The notes under the pieces are model-generated. The model was not told the DNA's origin and did not search any database. It saw only the letters and a program-made list of their open reading frames with translations. Below are positions 8,150 through 19,177 of a stretch of 22,676 nucleotides of DNA, in pieces. The stretch is from positions 1 to 22,676 of the forward strand of contig JAUGWO010000298.1 of the NCBI GenBank assembly GCA_049724395.1, written 5' to 3'. This stretch comes from Spongospora subterranea f. sp. subterranea. Lineage: Eukaryota; Endomyxa: Phytomyxea; Phytomyxea; Plasmodiophorida. Made by a program: the position numbers and the translations under genes. Each line of letters begins with the position of its first letter. Within the stretch, counting starts at the first letter, position 1.

Positions 8150-9364
8150 ATGGAAATGGCAATCATTATAATCATCATGGCGCTTACGGGCCTCGGTGTT
8201 GCAGTGTCAAACAAAGGACATAGAATGCATCATCAGCCAATGGCTCTCAATACTGTCATTAATTCAGACACCAGTGGTCAAAGCGATGAACTTCAAATTA
8301 ATACTTTGAACCTCCATTTTCAACAGCAACGTCATTCCGTTCACCTTCAGCCACAACCCGAACAACTGGAAAAATTTCAATCTCATTCCGAGGGAAAACT
8401 GAAATGCAGTCAAGTACAACGTTTGCCAGATATGCACCTGTCTTACTGTCAATCTGATTTATTCGGCCAAATACCAACTGAACAGGTTCTCGAACATCCC
8501 CAACCTGATCTTTTCATTCACCAAAACTTTCTGCAAAGTGCACAATATCATCAACTTGAACTGGATCAGTATCAACCTATTGATTTGAGCTCACACCCAC
8601 CTGATCACAATGTCCAATATTCTCAACCTCTACCTGCAATGTCCGACCAACAGCAATATTCGGATCAAGTCGAGTTCAGTTCCTCTAAATGTGACCCCAC
8701 TCACTCAGCCATTGAGCCGGAAATCCAGTATTTCTCTTATACTTCGTGGCAATCAAAAATGCAGGAACTCGAGAACCGAAAATATTATCAAAGCACCACA
8801 TTTTTTCCACCTCAGAATAATCAAATTCCTCAACTTCAAATTGACCAGTTGAGCCAACACACACCTGAATACACTGTCCAATATTCTCAACCTGAGAACT
8901 TTCTGCAAACCCAATTTGTTTCACCTGAGCATGATCAATATCAAACTCATCAGTGGAGCTCACACAAACCTGATTACAATGTCCAATATTTTCAACCTGT
9001 ATCTGCTATATCCGACCAACAGCAACATCCGGTTGAACTCGAATTCAGTTCCCTCCAATGTGAACTCATTCGTTCAGACTTTGAACCGGAAATCCAGTAT
9101 TCCTCTAATATTATTTTACATTCTAATCTGGAGGAACTCGAGAGAGAAAACTATCATCCAAGTACCAATATTCTTTCTCTGGAAAATAATCAATCTTTTC
9201 ATCCTCAAACTGATCAGGTGAGCCAATACCCACGTGGTGACAATGTCCCACATCCTAAACTTAGACGCCACCACCAGCAACATCCAGATGACCTCAAATT
9301 CAGTCTTTCGCAAATTGAATTCATTCAGTCCCAGTTTGAACAGAAACTTCCAGTACTCATTTAA
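8150..9364 (+). CDS. Secreted glutamine-rich repeat protein, left-arm copy, N-terminal part
   Basis: The frame is open from 8093. I choose the ATG at 8150 because MEMAIIIIIMALTGLGVAVS then forms a good signal peptide. The mature protein is rich in Gln, His, Ser and Pro. It carries tandem repeats of 123 residues (369 bp): VQYSQPLPAMSDQQQ and EPEIQYFSYTS recur as VQYFQPVSAISDQQQ and EPEIQYSSNII exactly 369 bp later, and a third partial unit follows (HHQQHPDDLKFSLSQIEF). The frame ends at 9364 because one T is extra near 9348 relative to the right arm. Beyond that point the sequence continues in another frame as the C-terminal domain (9365-10478). The product is probably exported, as in effector or cell-wall proteins of parasites. 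I recognise no named family. Confidence 0.65.
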   Translation: MEMAIIIIIMALTGLGVAVSNKGHRMHHQPMALNTVINSDTSGQSDELQINTLNLHFQQQRHSVHLQPQPEQLEKFQSHSEGKLKCSQVQRLPDMHLSYCQSDLFGQIPTEQVLEHPQPDLFIHQNFLQSAQYHQLELDQYQPIDLSSHPPDHNVQYSQPLPAMSDQQQYSDQVEFSSSKCDPTHSAIEPEIQYFSYTSWQSKMQELENRKYYQSTTFFPPQNNQIPQLQIDQLSQHTPEYTVQYSQPENFLQTQFVSPEHDQYQTHQWSSHKPDYNVQYFQPVSAISDQQQHPVELEFSSLQCELIRSDFEPEIQYSSNIILHSNLEELERENYHPSTNILSLENNQSFHPQTDQVSQYPRGDNVPHPKLRRHHQQHPDDLKFSLSQIEFIQSQFEQKLPVLI

Positions 9365-10478
9365 CACGATTTGGTGGAAAATTCTCATGGGACACCGGAA
9401 ATTGAACGCAGTTGATGACAATTCAGATCTGCGATGTGCTCTAGTTCAAATTGTGGACCAATTCATGTGCATTGAGTTGAACCAGCGTTCTTTGCAGTAT
9501 TTTATCCGCTGCGCTGCTGGAGGTAATATCTTGAATTTCTTTGATCAAGATTTGCTCTCGAAATTCTCAAAAAAAGGTTTCAAGATAACCGAGATGACGA
9601 ACGACAAAGGGGATGTGCACCCAGGCTTGATACAAGTCACCAGTCTGATCAATCAGTATCTGGACGGTCTTCGGCCCATGGATGAACTATTCATTCGCTT
9701 TCGCGATATAAAAATCTGTATCTCCGGATTATCTAACGACCTCAACCAATTTATGAGCAAACTTCCCAGTAAGTTCATCATTCTGCAATCATTTGAAGAG
9801 CAGGACGGGATTCGGGCCTCAGAAAAGATCCTATTGGATGAAGATAATCTTCTGTTTGATGGAATAGTGAGGATCATAGATCGGTCAATTGTGAAGATGG
9901 GATTGCTTCCTCAACACCGTCTCGAAATTATCAAAATTATCTGTCAGGAGTATATTGACCTGCCGTTGTTTGACAAAACTTCAATTGCTGAACAACACAA
10001 CCCATTTCTTCAGTCAGTTCCTCCTGCTGAGTCCGATCCTGAAAGCGAACGTGTTTTTCTCGCCATCAAAGCTCATTTTCTTGATTCCTGCAAACGAGAG
10101 TTGAGAAGTTTTCGCACATTCCACCGCGAAATCTATCGTGGGCCAAAAATTCTGGATTGGATATATCCCTCATTAGTCGTTTCACTCAGGGCTTGTTCCA
10201 AAGAGTGGAATCCTGATTTGATTGGCGGTTTGTATCGAGCAGTCGAGGAGTTAATTAATCTGTTCATTTCGGGAGTTTCAAAAAAACCCAGTTTGCTATC
10301 ACTTTTGAATTACAAGCACCAGCGCCATTCTGTTCATCTCACCCTTTTCGGCCCCTTTAATAGATTGCCGGATTCATTGACATCGTCGCCTTTTCTAGTC
10401 CCACAAATGGTAAAACTTTACCAGGAGATCATCCTAAAGGCCTTGCAAAAGACAATTCAGGCAGACCCTCATCTTTAA
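9365..10478 (+). CDS. C-terminal helical domain of the same protein, left-arm copy (separate frame)
   Basis: A frame open from 9234 carries this domain; the segment after about 9351 is the true continuation of the upstream repeat region, since the right arm reads through without a break. The first internal Met is at 9387. The domain is about 370 residues, predicted helical, with FIRCAAGGNILNFFDQDLL, KGFKITEMTNDKGDVHPG and a hydrophobic C-terminal part (FLVPQMVKLYQEIILKALQK). Cysteines are few. I see no catalytic motif and recognise no family. In the left arm it is out of frame with the signal peptide, so this copy could make the complete protein only if the single-base difference is a sequencing error. 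Confidence 0.55.
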
Positions 10479-13400
10479 ATTCAAACCAGACTTCAGAAAA
10501 CAACAATGTCAAATACATTCATCCTTCATACATGTTTCCCAAATATGAGGTCGATACCAGGTTCACTCAAATACTTAGATTGGCATATCTGGCAGCAGAG
10601 ACAGCGAAATAGGGTTTATATCTTCTGCGATATAATGGGGATTACACGATCTCAATTTGCGACAGCGGTAAATTAGGGGTCATATTTCTCAATCAGCGAA
10701 TCACTTTGCTGGTCATTGAAGTGCTATTCCCTATTGGCCGCGATACATTTATTATTTCATAGATTTCCAACAGCAATCGGTGTCAATCTGACGCTCCGGA
10801 TATCTGAAATGAGGCGGATCGATCTCACATTATACAACAGAACGAGGAAAACAAAACGCAGCAGAACTCTTCAATCTCCATCACGCCTCAATTGCCGAAC
10901 GTTATTGTGAAAGACCCGCTCTAACACCCCGTACAGCCAGATGAATGCAGATTGACTCACTTCTATCGCTCTGCATCCTCAACAATATGACTTAAAAAAA
11001 CCCTAAACCCCCATGATCAACAACCACAGTTGGGGACATCACATGTAGGATGGAGGAACAACGTCTGGGGGATGGATCGACAATCAAGAACTGGCGAAAG
11101 AGGATCGCGAGCTACATGTCAACTGACTTATTCAAACCCAATTCGACAGACAATTGATGTCGGATACGATAAATGAATCAATGTACTGATGAGCACTCGT
11201 TCGGGTTTCGGGGCCCTGATCATTCATGAGCAATATCTGACGTTGTTGCTGTTCAGCACGTCCAGCTTGTTAAATTTCAAGAAATACATTTAGCCAATCT
11301 GCATATTGTGTCTTGTGTTCCATTTGTCTGGGGTCAGGTCATCGGTTTTGGACTTGAAATGGGAAAGAACCAGGAAAACAATTGTGATACGACTTTCCTC
11401 CAAAATTGATAGAGACGTTTAAATTGGAACGGATAAGACTTGACAGTCTTAAAGGGGCACCCAAATATTCAGTAGATAAATGAGGGTCAATCTGGAGTGC
11501 CAATTGTTCAATACTCCCATTATATTCACGATAAGTGATCCTCTTGATTTAGGTAGAGCATGAGGTCGGAGAAAACAATCCTCTCCGTCAACAAGTTCTT
11601 GACATCTACATCGCGAACAAAGTCACAGTGGGAAAAATGATATATATTCCTGTTGAACCTCGCTGATAAACAGCTATTGGAATCACTATCCAGTCGCGAT
11701 GGCCAACTCAGACTCCAATACATATTGCTTTCTCGAGTGGTCCGACCAAATCTTCAGCTTTCAATTCTTTTGCCGAGGTTAACGAAATTTTCAAATTCTT
11801 GGAGCAATGGGTAAGACCACAAATTCGTTATCCGAATGCAACTCATCCAAAATTCCTTGAGCCGAAAATTCCATTGGCGCATTCTCCATTGACACCAGCA
11901 GAACTTGCCATCTGTGAGAACAGTGGAGATAGTGTCGGCATTGGCAACGCGTATCTGTCCAAATCGTGTGGGCACTTCCTTCTTGTCAAAATTAGCATGG
12001 ATGCACAGGCAATGGATCGCCCATTGCCAATATAATCGTGTTAACGCCATTGACGAGATTTATTGCCGGATTACAGTGCAGTATTGGGGAATTAGATCAG
12101 CCAACTGCGAAATCAAGTTGGTATTATAATACTAGTTGATCATTATCGGCCGAGAATGGATTGAACTGTCTTTACAGTGTGTACTGTTCTATTGGCTGAT
12201 TTCCCCCCAGAAATTGTGAGGCGGTGATTGAGTTTACACTTGATGGTGTAAATGAAGTGTGGAATGTGTAAAATTGGACCAGTTTTGCAGTGTCGATGAT
12301 GCTCGAATGAGATTAGGGTGTTCGGTAGGCGGGCAACACCTTGCAATCCACAACGATTGTTCAGGTCAAAGTCCAACTTTGTTATCGGGTCCATAACAGG
12401 CGGATGTTGAGTGTAAAGGGTGATCGTTTTAGAATTATGGTCAGATTAATATATCTGGATTTTTTTCAGTTGTGGCGAAAAAAGAGTATTTCGCCTGAAC
12501 ATGAATATTGCGATGGACAACAACAGGTGAACCGAAAAAGAAATGGTATCGCAGAGTTATCATGAACATGTTGGAACATCAACGGCTCACTCATAGTGTG
12601 TTCCACGACATACGATCGAGTCCGCACAGATGTTGTCGAATAAATATCACTGCTTCAAACATATACGTTCGTTTATGAACCGTATCGAACGCCACGTTTT
12701 GAGCAACAAGAAGCGCCGCTGGGACATGTGCCCATCGAGTTCTGCAATGTCAGATTGACGGAGACCAGTTCTGATGAATCAGATATTACATGTAAAATTT
12801 GGGGGATAGTTGACCGTTGCAGCACAACACAACTCTGGTCGGTGCATGATCTGAAACGCGAATAACAAAGTGAACCTTGCTATCCGGAGCTGCAAGATTG
12901 CGAAACTGCTCCGGAAGCAAGGATTCAATCGACTATCAAGCAAGGTGCATGGAATGGAATAAAAATGTAAATAAATAGAAAGTTATGTATTCAGCGTAAA
13001 TTGACCGGTCCTGGAGTTGGCCAATTCCAGAAACTTGTAGTGACCATTATCCCCAATTCCCTCTCCCGACTCAATGCCAATCAGGCCATAGTCACTGCCC
13101 GATCCTGTCTCGAACCTTAAACAGAACTCAACTGGTGTCCCCAATATATCCCTATATTGTGGGAGTAATCGACAACACGATATTTCAGGGCAGTCCTAAC
13201 ATGGTCTCAATCCAAATATTGACAATCACAGTAATCCTAAACATTACTACATGAGCTATTACTGTTATACGCTTTTTGAGCTGGGCTTTAATCAGGATTT
13301 TACAACCAATTTGAAAGAACAAACCGATTATTACTATCGAAACCCTGATAAAATTCTACACGATTTAAATCAAAAGGAATGTCAAAGATTACCAGACAAT

Positions 13401-14540
13401 CGGCCAATTAGTAATATTGTGCAATACTTTCATTAATGATGGGCTTCCCCTGGTTCCGAGTCAATCAAGAGCCCAACTGGCATTGGCCCTAATTCCTTGT
13501 TCGCAGCACCCTGTAGACACCCTCCATCACTGGCAATAACCCAATGTGGTGGTATAACGACCTCATCAGCTTCCATCGATTCTGAAAGTCATCTGCTCAA
13601 CGGGGGTGAGCGATGTTGCGGTTGTGCCGTTCTCAAATCATACTTGTTTAAGCATGGTTCTTGTCTGTCCCTGTTGGTGGCAGGTGAGTGATGGGTTTTG
13701 GGAGACCCCCCAAGGTTGCATCAAATACGGAAAAGTAGAGTGAACGAAGGTCTGACTACGTGGCCTCTAATGAATGTTGTAGAGCGAGATGATTGCAGTA
13801 AACTCGGAAACTCTGGATAGGCAATGTAATCGGGTGGGTGCAGGTCCCATTCGGTGTGGTCGTTATGACAGATTATGTTGCTGAATCCAGCTGGTCTAAT
13901 AGGTTCCTTCAGTTGTAGCGGCCAGGCGGAAGTAGGGAAAACCTGGTAGTATACAGGATTACTCAACCCAAAAGAACCCGCCAACCTTTGTATATCATAC
14001 CATACCACACTTGTTTGAAGAACAACTGGAGAATGCTCAACGAAGACAGCGCTCAACGAAAATCATACCAGTTTGAGTAAAGTTGCACAAAGGTCAACGC
14101 AGACTGCGCCCAGTACTGAACCTGACATGAATATCCCGGATTCTCCGAAAACCGACTTGCAAACAACCGCAAACACATCCTGGAAACACAGGTCATGCAG
14201 TGGGAACTTATTAGAGGATTTTCGGAGCGCCCAACAATTTCGAGTTTTGAGTTAAGATAGCTATCTGTCACAGATCTTATGACTGGCTGAATTGTTGACA
14301 CAAACATGAACGTTTCGGTCACTCTGGACTTAAGTTTCAGATTCAAATACCTTTTCGTGAGCGATTTGAAATCTAAGTTTCAGTTGTACATATTCGATGT
14401 ATATTGCCAAATGGGAATCAAATTTCCATATATTTTGGTTTGAAGCCGACCAGTATTGAAGAATTTTTAGAATTAAATGAATAAACAATTCTATTGGCTT
14501 ATTCGTTATTAACTAAGATCGTTCCATTGCAGTTAATTCA
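10479..14540. other. Inner part of left arm: decayed sequence with patches not shared with right arm
   Basis: No convincing intact gene. Short open frames exist, for example minus strand 12050-11754 (98 codons, reading VLTDGKFCWCQWRMRQWNF), minus 14056-13721 (111 codons) and plus 13251-13436 (MSYYCYTLFELGFNQ), none with a known domain. From about 11.9 kb inward the arm is a mosaic. Segments 11926-12031, about 12199-12238, 12451-12759, 13407-13603, 13671-13862 and 14207-14331 have no counterpart in the right arm, while the sequence between them is nearly identical to it. The segment 13604-13670 is shared and lies between two islands. A 48-codon minus-strand frame (about 13578-13433, with PPHWVIASDGGCLQGAANKE) occupies one island. 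Confidence 0.6.
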
Positions 14541-14872
14541 TTACCTAATTTCTCTGACATTTTTGCCATGACCTGCCCCATCTTCATCATAAATCTGCTC
14601 ATCTTTTTGTGCTCGATGCTCAGTCTCTGCAATCAAACGCTGAGATTCACTTTGTCGACATCTCGCTTCGGCTTTGTCAGACTCAAGACGCTCTCGCTCA
14701 ATCTTGAGTTTTGCAGTTTCATTTTCCCCAGACTCTGTTTTGGCCTCTTCGATCGCAGTCATTAAGCCGTTCAATTTGTCACGCTTGGTGACCTTACGCC
14801 TTTGCTCGGTTTTGTGTCCGAACCAAAGAGTTCAGATTCTGAATTGTCGCCAGTTGATTCTTTTTTTTTGAG
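14541..14872 (-). pseudogene. Coiled-coil protein C-terminal part, left-arm copy, truncated at palindrome centre
   Basis: Minus-strand frame reading outward from the centre: DKLNGLMTAIEEAKTE, then a Lys/Glu/Arg-rich coiled coil (KLKIERERLESDKAEARCRQ, LIAETEHRAQKDEQ). In a neighbouring frame the likely true tail FMMKMGQVMAKMSEKLG follows. Upstream, a Ser/Asp/Glu-rich stretch (STGDNSESELFG) lies in yet another frame, so at least two frame changes are present. This layout (acidic linker, basic stretch, long charged coil, Met-rich end) resembles the C-terminal half of Myb/SANT-like accessory proteins of some DNA transposons. The DNA-binding half would lie beyond the palindrome centre and is absent. 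Confidence 0.45.
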
Positions 14873-14878
14873 CAATAC

Positions 14879-14912
14879 ATTTTTTTTTTTTTCATTGTAC
14901 TCGTTGAGTTAC
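14879..14912. other. Spacer at the centre of the palindrome
   Basis: 34 bp between the arms, starting with a run of T (14880-14892). The arms next to it also carry T9-10 and A10 runs. It would form the loop if the arms pair. The T-runs are plausible sites for template switching. Confidence 0.8.
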
Positions 14913-14918
14913 GTATTG

Positions 14919-15251
14919 CTCAAAAAAAAAAGAATCAACTGGCGACAATTCAGAATCTGAACTCTTTGGTACGGAACACAAACCGAGCAAAGGCGTAAGG
15001 TCACCAAGCGTGACAAATTGAACGGCTTAATGACTGCGATCAAAGAGGCCAAAACAGAGTCTGGGGAAAATGAAACTGCAAAACTCAAGATTGAGCGAGA
15101 GCGTCTTCATACTGACAAAGCCGAAGCGAGATGTCGACAAAGTGAATCTAGTACGTTTGATTGCAGAGACGACATGGGCGCAAAAGATGAGCAGATTTAT
15201 GATGAAGATGGGGCAGGTCATGGCAAAAATGTCAGAGAAATTAGGTTATGA
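14919..15251 (+). pseudogene. Coiled-coil protein C-terminal part, right-arm copy, truncated at palindrome centre
   Basis: Mirror copy of the left-arm coiled-coil gene, reading outward from the centre. DKLNGLMTAIKEAKTE begins near 15010 and is followed by the same charged coil. It differs from the left copy at several sites in a short stretch (about 15104-15190), and the Met-rich tail MMKMGQVMAKMSEKLG is in another frame. Because both copies start at the centre, the inverted duplication was primed or joined inside this gene. Confidence 0.45.
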
Positions 15252-15255
15252 ATAA

Positions 15256-15854
15256 ACTGCAATGGAACAATCTTAGTTAATAACGAATAAGCCAATAGAA
15301 TTGTTTATTCGTTCGTTCTAAAAATTCTTTAATACTGGTCGGCTTCAAACCAAAATATATGGAAATTTGATTCCCATTTGGCAATATACATCGAATATGT
15401 ACAACTGAAACTTAGATTTCAAATCGCTCACGAAAAGGTATTTGAATCTGAAACTTGTCCAATGGCACACAACTTGAAAATATCCAGCACATCAGTTGGA
15501 TGTTTAGGCAATTCCCACTGCATGACCTGTGTTTCCAGGATGTGTTTGCGGTTGTTTTGCAAGTCGGTTTCGGAGAATCCGGGATATTCATGTCAGGTTC
15601 AGTACTGGGCGCAGTCTGCGTTGACCTTTGTGCAACTTTACTCAAATTGGTATGATTTTCGTTGAGCGCTGTTCCGTTGAGCATTCTCCAGTTGTTCTTC
15701 AAACAAGTGTGGTATGGTATGATATACAAAGGTTGGCGGGTTCTTTTGGGTTGAGTAATCCTGTGTACTACCAGGTTTTCCCTACTTCCGCCTGGCCGCT
15801 ACAACTGAAGGAACCTATTAGACCAGCTGGATTCAGCAACATAATCTGTCATAA
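15256..15854. other. Inner right arm, no recognised gene
   Basis: Mirrors 13863-14540 except for the island 15457-15511 (55 bp here against 125 bp in the left arm at 14207-14331). Frames of 60-105 codons occur on both strands (for example minus 15729-15412, reading STEPDMNIPDSPK) but none shows a known domain. Confidence 0.5.
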
Positions 15855-16310
15855 GGAATAGTAATAACAGGCGAGCAGGAACAATGGAAACCAAAGCTAT
15901 CACTTCCATTGGAAGAGTAGAGATCACCAATATGATGACAGCAAACGTTTTTCCGGCAATTGCAGAAAAATTGCCTCGGGGATCGGCAGGAAAGATTTAT
16001 TTACAGCAGGACAGACAAGAACCATGCTTAAATAAGTATGATTGGGAACGGCACAACCGCAACATCGCTCACCCTAAAGGAACAAGGATGTGAAATTCAA
16101 ATATGCTAACAGCCGGCTAACAGCCCGGATTTAAATGTGCTAGATCTTGGATTCTTCCGCGCTATCCAGAGCTGCTACAACATCAACTGGCCTCAGAGCG
16201 GAATAGATGACCTTATTCGTGCAACAGAGGTGGCGTTCATGGAGATTAAATCAACGGCGTTGATCAATGTCTTCTTAACCCTGGCCGATTGTCTGGTAAT
16301 CTTTGACATT
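15855..16310 (+). pseudogene. Mariner-like (plant/protist MLE type) transposase fragment
   Basis: Begins exactly at the island edge with RNSNNRRAGTMETKAI, close to the MLE motif NRPRGTxETK. It continues with MMTANVFPAIAEKLP and KIYLQQD, the block that holds the second catalytic Asp. After a 66-bp stretch it resumes as GCEIQIC, then QPANSPDLNVLDLGFFRAIQ, the strongly conserved block with the third Asp, and ends in VFLTLADC. A stop lies before QPANSPD and the frame shifts once near 16075, so the fragment is dead. The N-terminal helix-turn-helix and first catalytic Asp are absent. The left arm has no equivalent except for the 66-bp raft (16009-16074 matching 13604-13670), which replaces the usual NARPH region here. 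Confidence 0.75.
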
Positions 16311-19177
16311 CCTTGTGATTTAAATCGTGTAGAATTTTATCGGTTTCGATAGTAATAATCGGTTTGTTCTTTCAAATTGGTTGTAAAATCCTGATTAAAG
16401 CCCAGCTCAAAAAGCGTATAACAGTAATAGCTCATGTAGTAATATTTAGGATTACTGTGATTGTCAATATTTGGATTGAGACCATGTTCAGCTCCCTGAA
16501 ATATCGTGTTGTCGATTACTCCCACAATATAGGGATATATTGGGGACACCAGTTGAGTTCTGTTTAAGGTTCGAGACAGGATCGGGCAGTGACTATGGCC
16601 TGATTGGCATTGAGTCGGGAAGGGAATTGGGGATAATGGTCACTACAAGTTTCAAGGAAGAACCACTCCAGGACCGGTCAAATTTAGCTGAATACATAAC
16701 TTTCTATTTATTTACATTTTTATTCCATTCCATGCACCTTGCTTGATAGTCGATTGAATCCTTGCTTCCGGAGCAGTTTCGCAATCTTGCAGCTCCGGAT
16801 AGCAAGGTTCACTTGTTATTCGCGTTTCAGATCATGCACCGACCAGAGTTGTGTTGTGCTGCAACGGTCAACTATCCCCCAAATTTTACATGTAATATCT
16901 GATTCATCAGAACTGGTCTCCTGCTCATAACCGACATTCAGAAAATGATAGTGAGGATACTACCGAAAATGTGTGATATAACACCATGGACCAAAACGAT
17001 ATACAGTACCTGGTACACCACAAGCATGGGAAGCAAACAACACCAGTGAGATATGAACGGTTGAACCACTATGGGACATTATTCCCTATATATAGATACA
17101 AACATTTGCGAATTGAATCGTAGAAATATGATAACAGCGGAGCAATGTAACCAATATATATAACAGTACAAAGTCGCAAGAAATTAATCTGACCATAATT
17201 CTAAAACGATCACCCTTTACACTCAACATCCGCCTGTTATGGACCCGATAACAAAGTTGGATTTTGACCTGAACAATCGTTGTGGATTGCAAGGTGTTGC
17301 CCGCCTACCGAACACCCTAATCTCATTCGAGCATCATCGACACTGCAAAACTGGTCCAATTTTACACATTCCACACTTCATTTAAACGATCAAGTGCCTA
17401 TAAATCAGTCAATGACATGAAAAGCAGTATAAGAGAAAGATTAGCTAATAGAACAGTACACACTGTAAAGACAGTTCAATCCATTCTCGGCCGATAATGA
17501 TCAACTAGTATTATAATACCAACTTGATTTCGCAGTTGGCTGATCTTAATTCCCCAATACTGCACTGTAATCCGGCAATAAATCATCGTCAATGTTGACA
17601 ACACGATTATCTGCAGCAATTTTCAGATCAAAAAGCCAGTAGAAATACATGAACTAATTTTGACTCAAAAGGCAAGCACTGAGAAGTTAGAACAAAAGAG
17701 CATCACTGCTAAAGCACGAGCGACATCAAAATACACTGTTCTCACAGATGGAAAGTAACACGCTTATTTCGAAATGGAGAATGCGCCGATGGAATTTTCG
17801 GCTCAAGGAATTTTGGATGAGTTGCATTCGGATAACGAATTTGTGGTCTTACCCATTGCTCCAAGAATTTGAAAATTTCGTTAACCTCGGCAAAAGAATT
17901 GAAAGCTGAAGATTTGGTCGGACCACTCGAGAAAGCAATATGTATTGGAGTCTGAGTTGGCCATCGCGACTGGATAGTGATTCCAATAGCTGTTTATCAG
18001 CGAGGTTCAACAGGAATATATATCATTTTTCCCACTGTGACTTTGTTCGCGATGTAGATGTCAAGAACTTGTTGACGGAGAGGATTGTTTTCTCCGACCT
18101 CATGCTCTACCTAAATCAAGAGGATCACTCATCGTGAATATAATGGGAATATTTGAACAATTGGCACTCCAGATTGACCCTCATTTATCTACTGAATATT
18201 TGGGTGCCCCTTTAGGACTGTAAGTCTTATCCGTTCCAATTTAAACGTCATCAATTTCGAAAGTCGTATCACAATTGTTTTCCGGCCTCTTTCCCATTTC
18301 AAGTCCAAAACCGATGACCTGACCCCAGACAAATGGAACACAAGACACAATATGCAGATTGAAAAATGTGGATTTCTTGAAATTTAACAAGCTGGACGTG
18401 CTGAACAGCAACAACGTCAGATATTGCTCATGAATGATCAGGGCCCCGAAACCCGAACGAGTGCTCATCAGTACATTGATTCATTTATCGTATCCGACAT
18501 CAATTGTCTGTCGAATTGGGTTTGAATAAGTCAGTTGACATGTAGCTCGCGATCCTCTTTCGCCAGTTCTTGATTGTCGATCCATCCCCCAGACGTTGTT
18601 CCTCCATCCTACATGTGATGTCCCCAACTGTGGTTGTTGATCATGGGGGTTTAGGGTTTTTTTAAGTCATATTGTTGAGGATGCAGAGCGATAGAAGTGA
18701 GTCAATCTGCATTCATCTGGCTGTACGGGGTGTTAGAGCGGGTCTTTCCAATAACGTTCGGCAATTGAGGCGTGATGGAGATTGAAGAGTTCGGCTGCGT
18801 TTTGTTTTCCTCGTTCTGTTGTATAATGTGAGATCGATCCGCCTCATTTCAGATATCCGGAGCGTCAGATTGACACCGATTGCTGTTGGAAATCTATGAA
18901 ATAATAAATGTATCGCGGCCAATAGGGAATAGCACTTCAATGACCAGCAAAGTGATTCGCTGATTGAGAAATATGACCCCTAATTTACCGCTGTCGCAAA
19001 TTGAGATCGTGGGATCCCCATTATATCGCAGAAGATATAAACCCTATTTCGCTGTCTCTGCTGCCAGATATGCCAATCTAAGTAATTGAGTGAACCTGGT
19101 ATCGACCTCATATTTGGGAAACATGTATGAAGGATGAATGTATTTGACATTGTTGTTTTCTGAAGTCTGGTTTGAAT
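16311..19177. other. Inner right arm, mirror of left-arm decayed region
   Basis: No intact gene recognised. Minus 16549-16337 is a 70-codon frame (SPIYPYIVGVIDNTIFQGAE, then ELGFNQDFTTNLKEQ) that is longer than in the left arm. Plus 17940-18137 (SARFNRNIYHFSHCDFVRD) is the same in both arms. Minus 18468-18241 (VPFVWGQVIGFGLEMGK) is likewise shared and may be a decayed exon. The islands 16922-17182, about 17395-17442 and 17611-17733 are unrelated to their left-arm counterparts apart from an 11-base CTAATTTTGAC inside the last one. Confidence 0.5.

Larger units (their letters stand above)
7672..14878 (+). repeat. Left arm of giant palindrome
   Basis: The arm is the reverse complement of 14913-21980. 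I followed the pairing through anchors: 7672 pairs with 21980, 8150 with 21505, 10478 with 19178, 11723 with 17940, 12761 with 16920, 14206 with 15512 and 14878 with 14913. The sum of paired coordinates drifts from 29652 to 29791 because of indels and islands. Weak similarity (GTAGCC) continues up to about ten bases further out. There are no obvious target-site duplications outside. Confidence 0.95.

Noticed and set aside
8610-9221. Additional frames on both strands over the Q-rich repeat region
   Set aside because: They are shadows of the repeat-encoding frame, kept open by the same 369-bp period and biased composition.
10716-10910. 64-codon frame after the Q-rich gene as a separate gene
   Set aside because: No domain or conserved signal is visible, and identity between the arms is not evidence of coding because the whole region is duplicated.
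14568-14871. Plus-strand frames over the coiled-coil gene
   Set aside because: They are antisense shadows; the charged heptad-like pattern is only on the minus strand in the left arm and the plus strand in the right arm.
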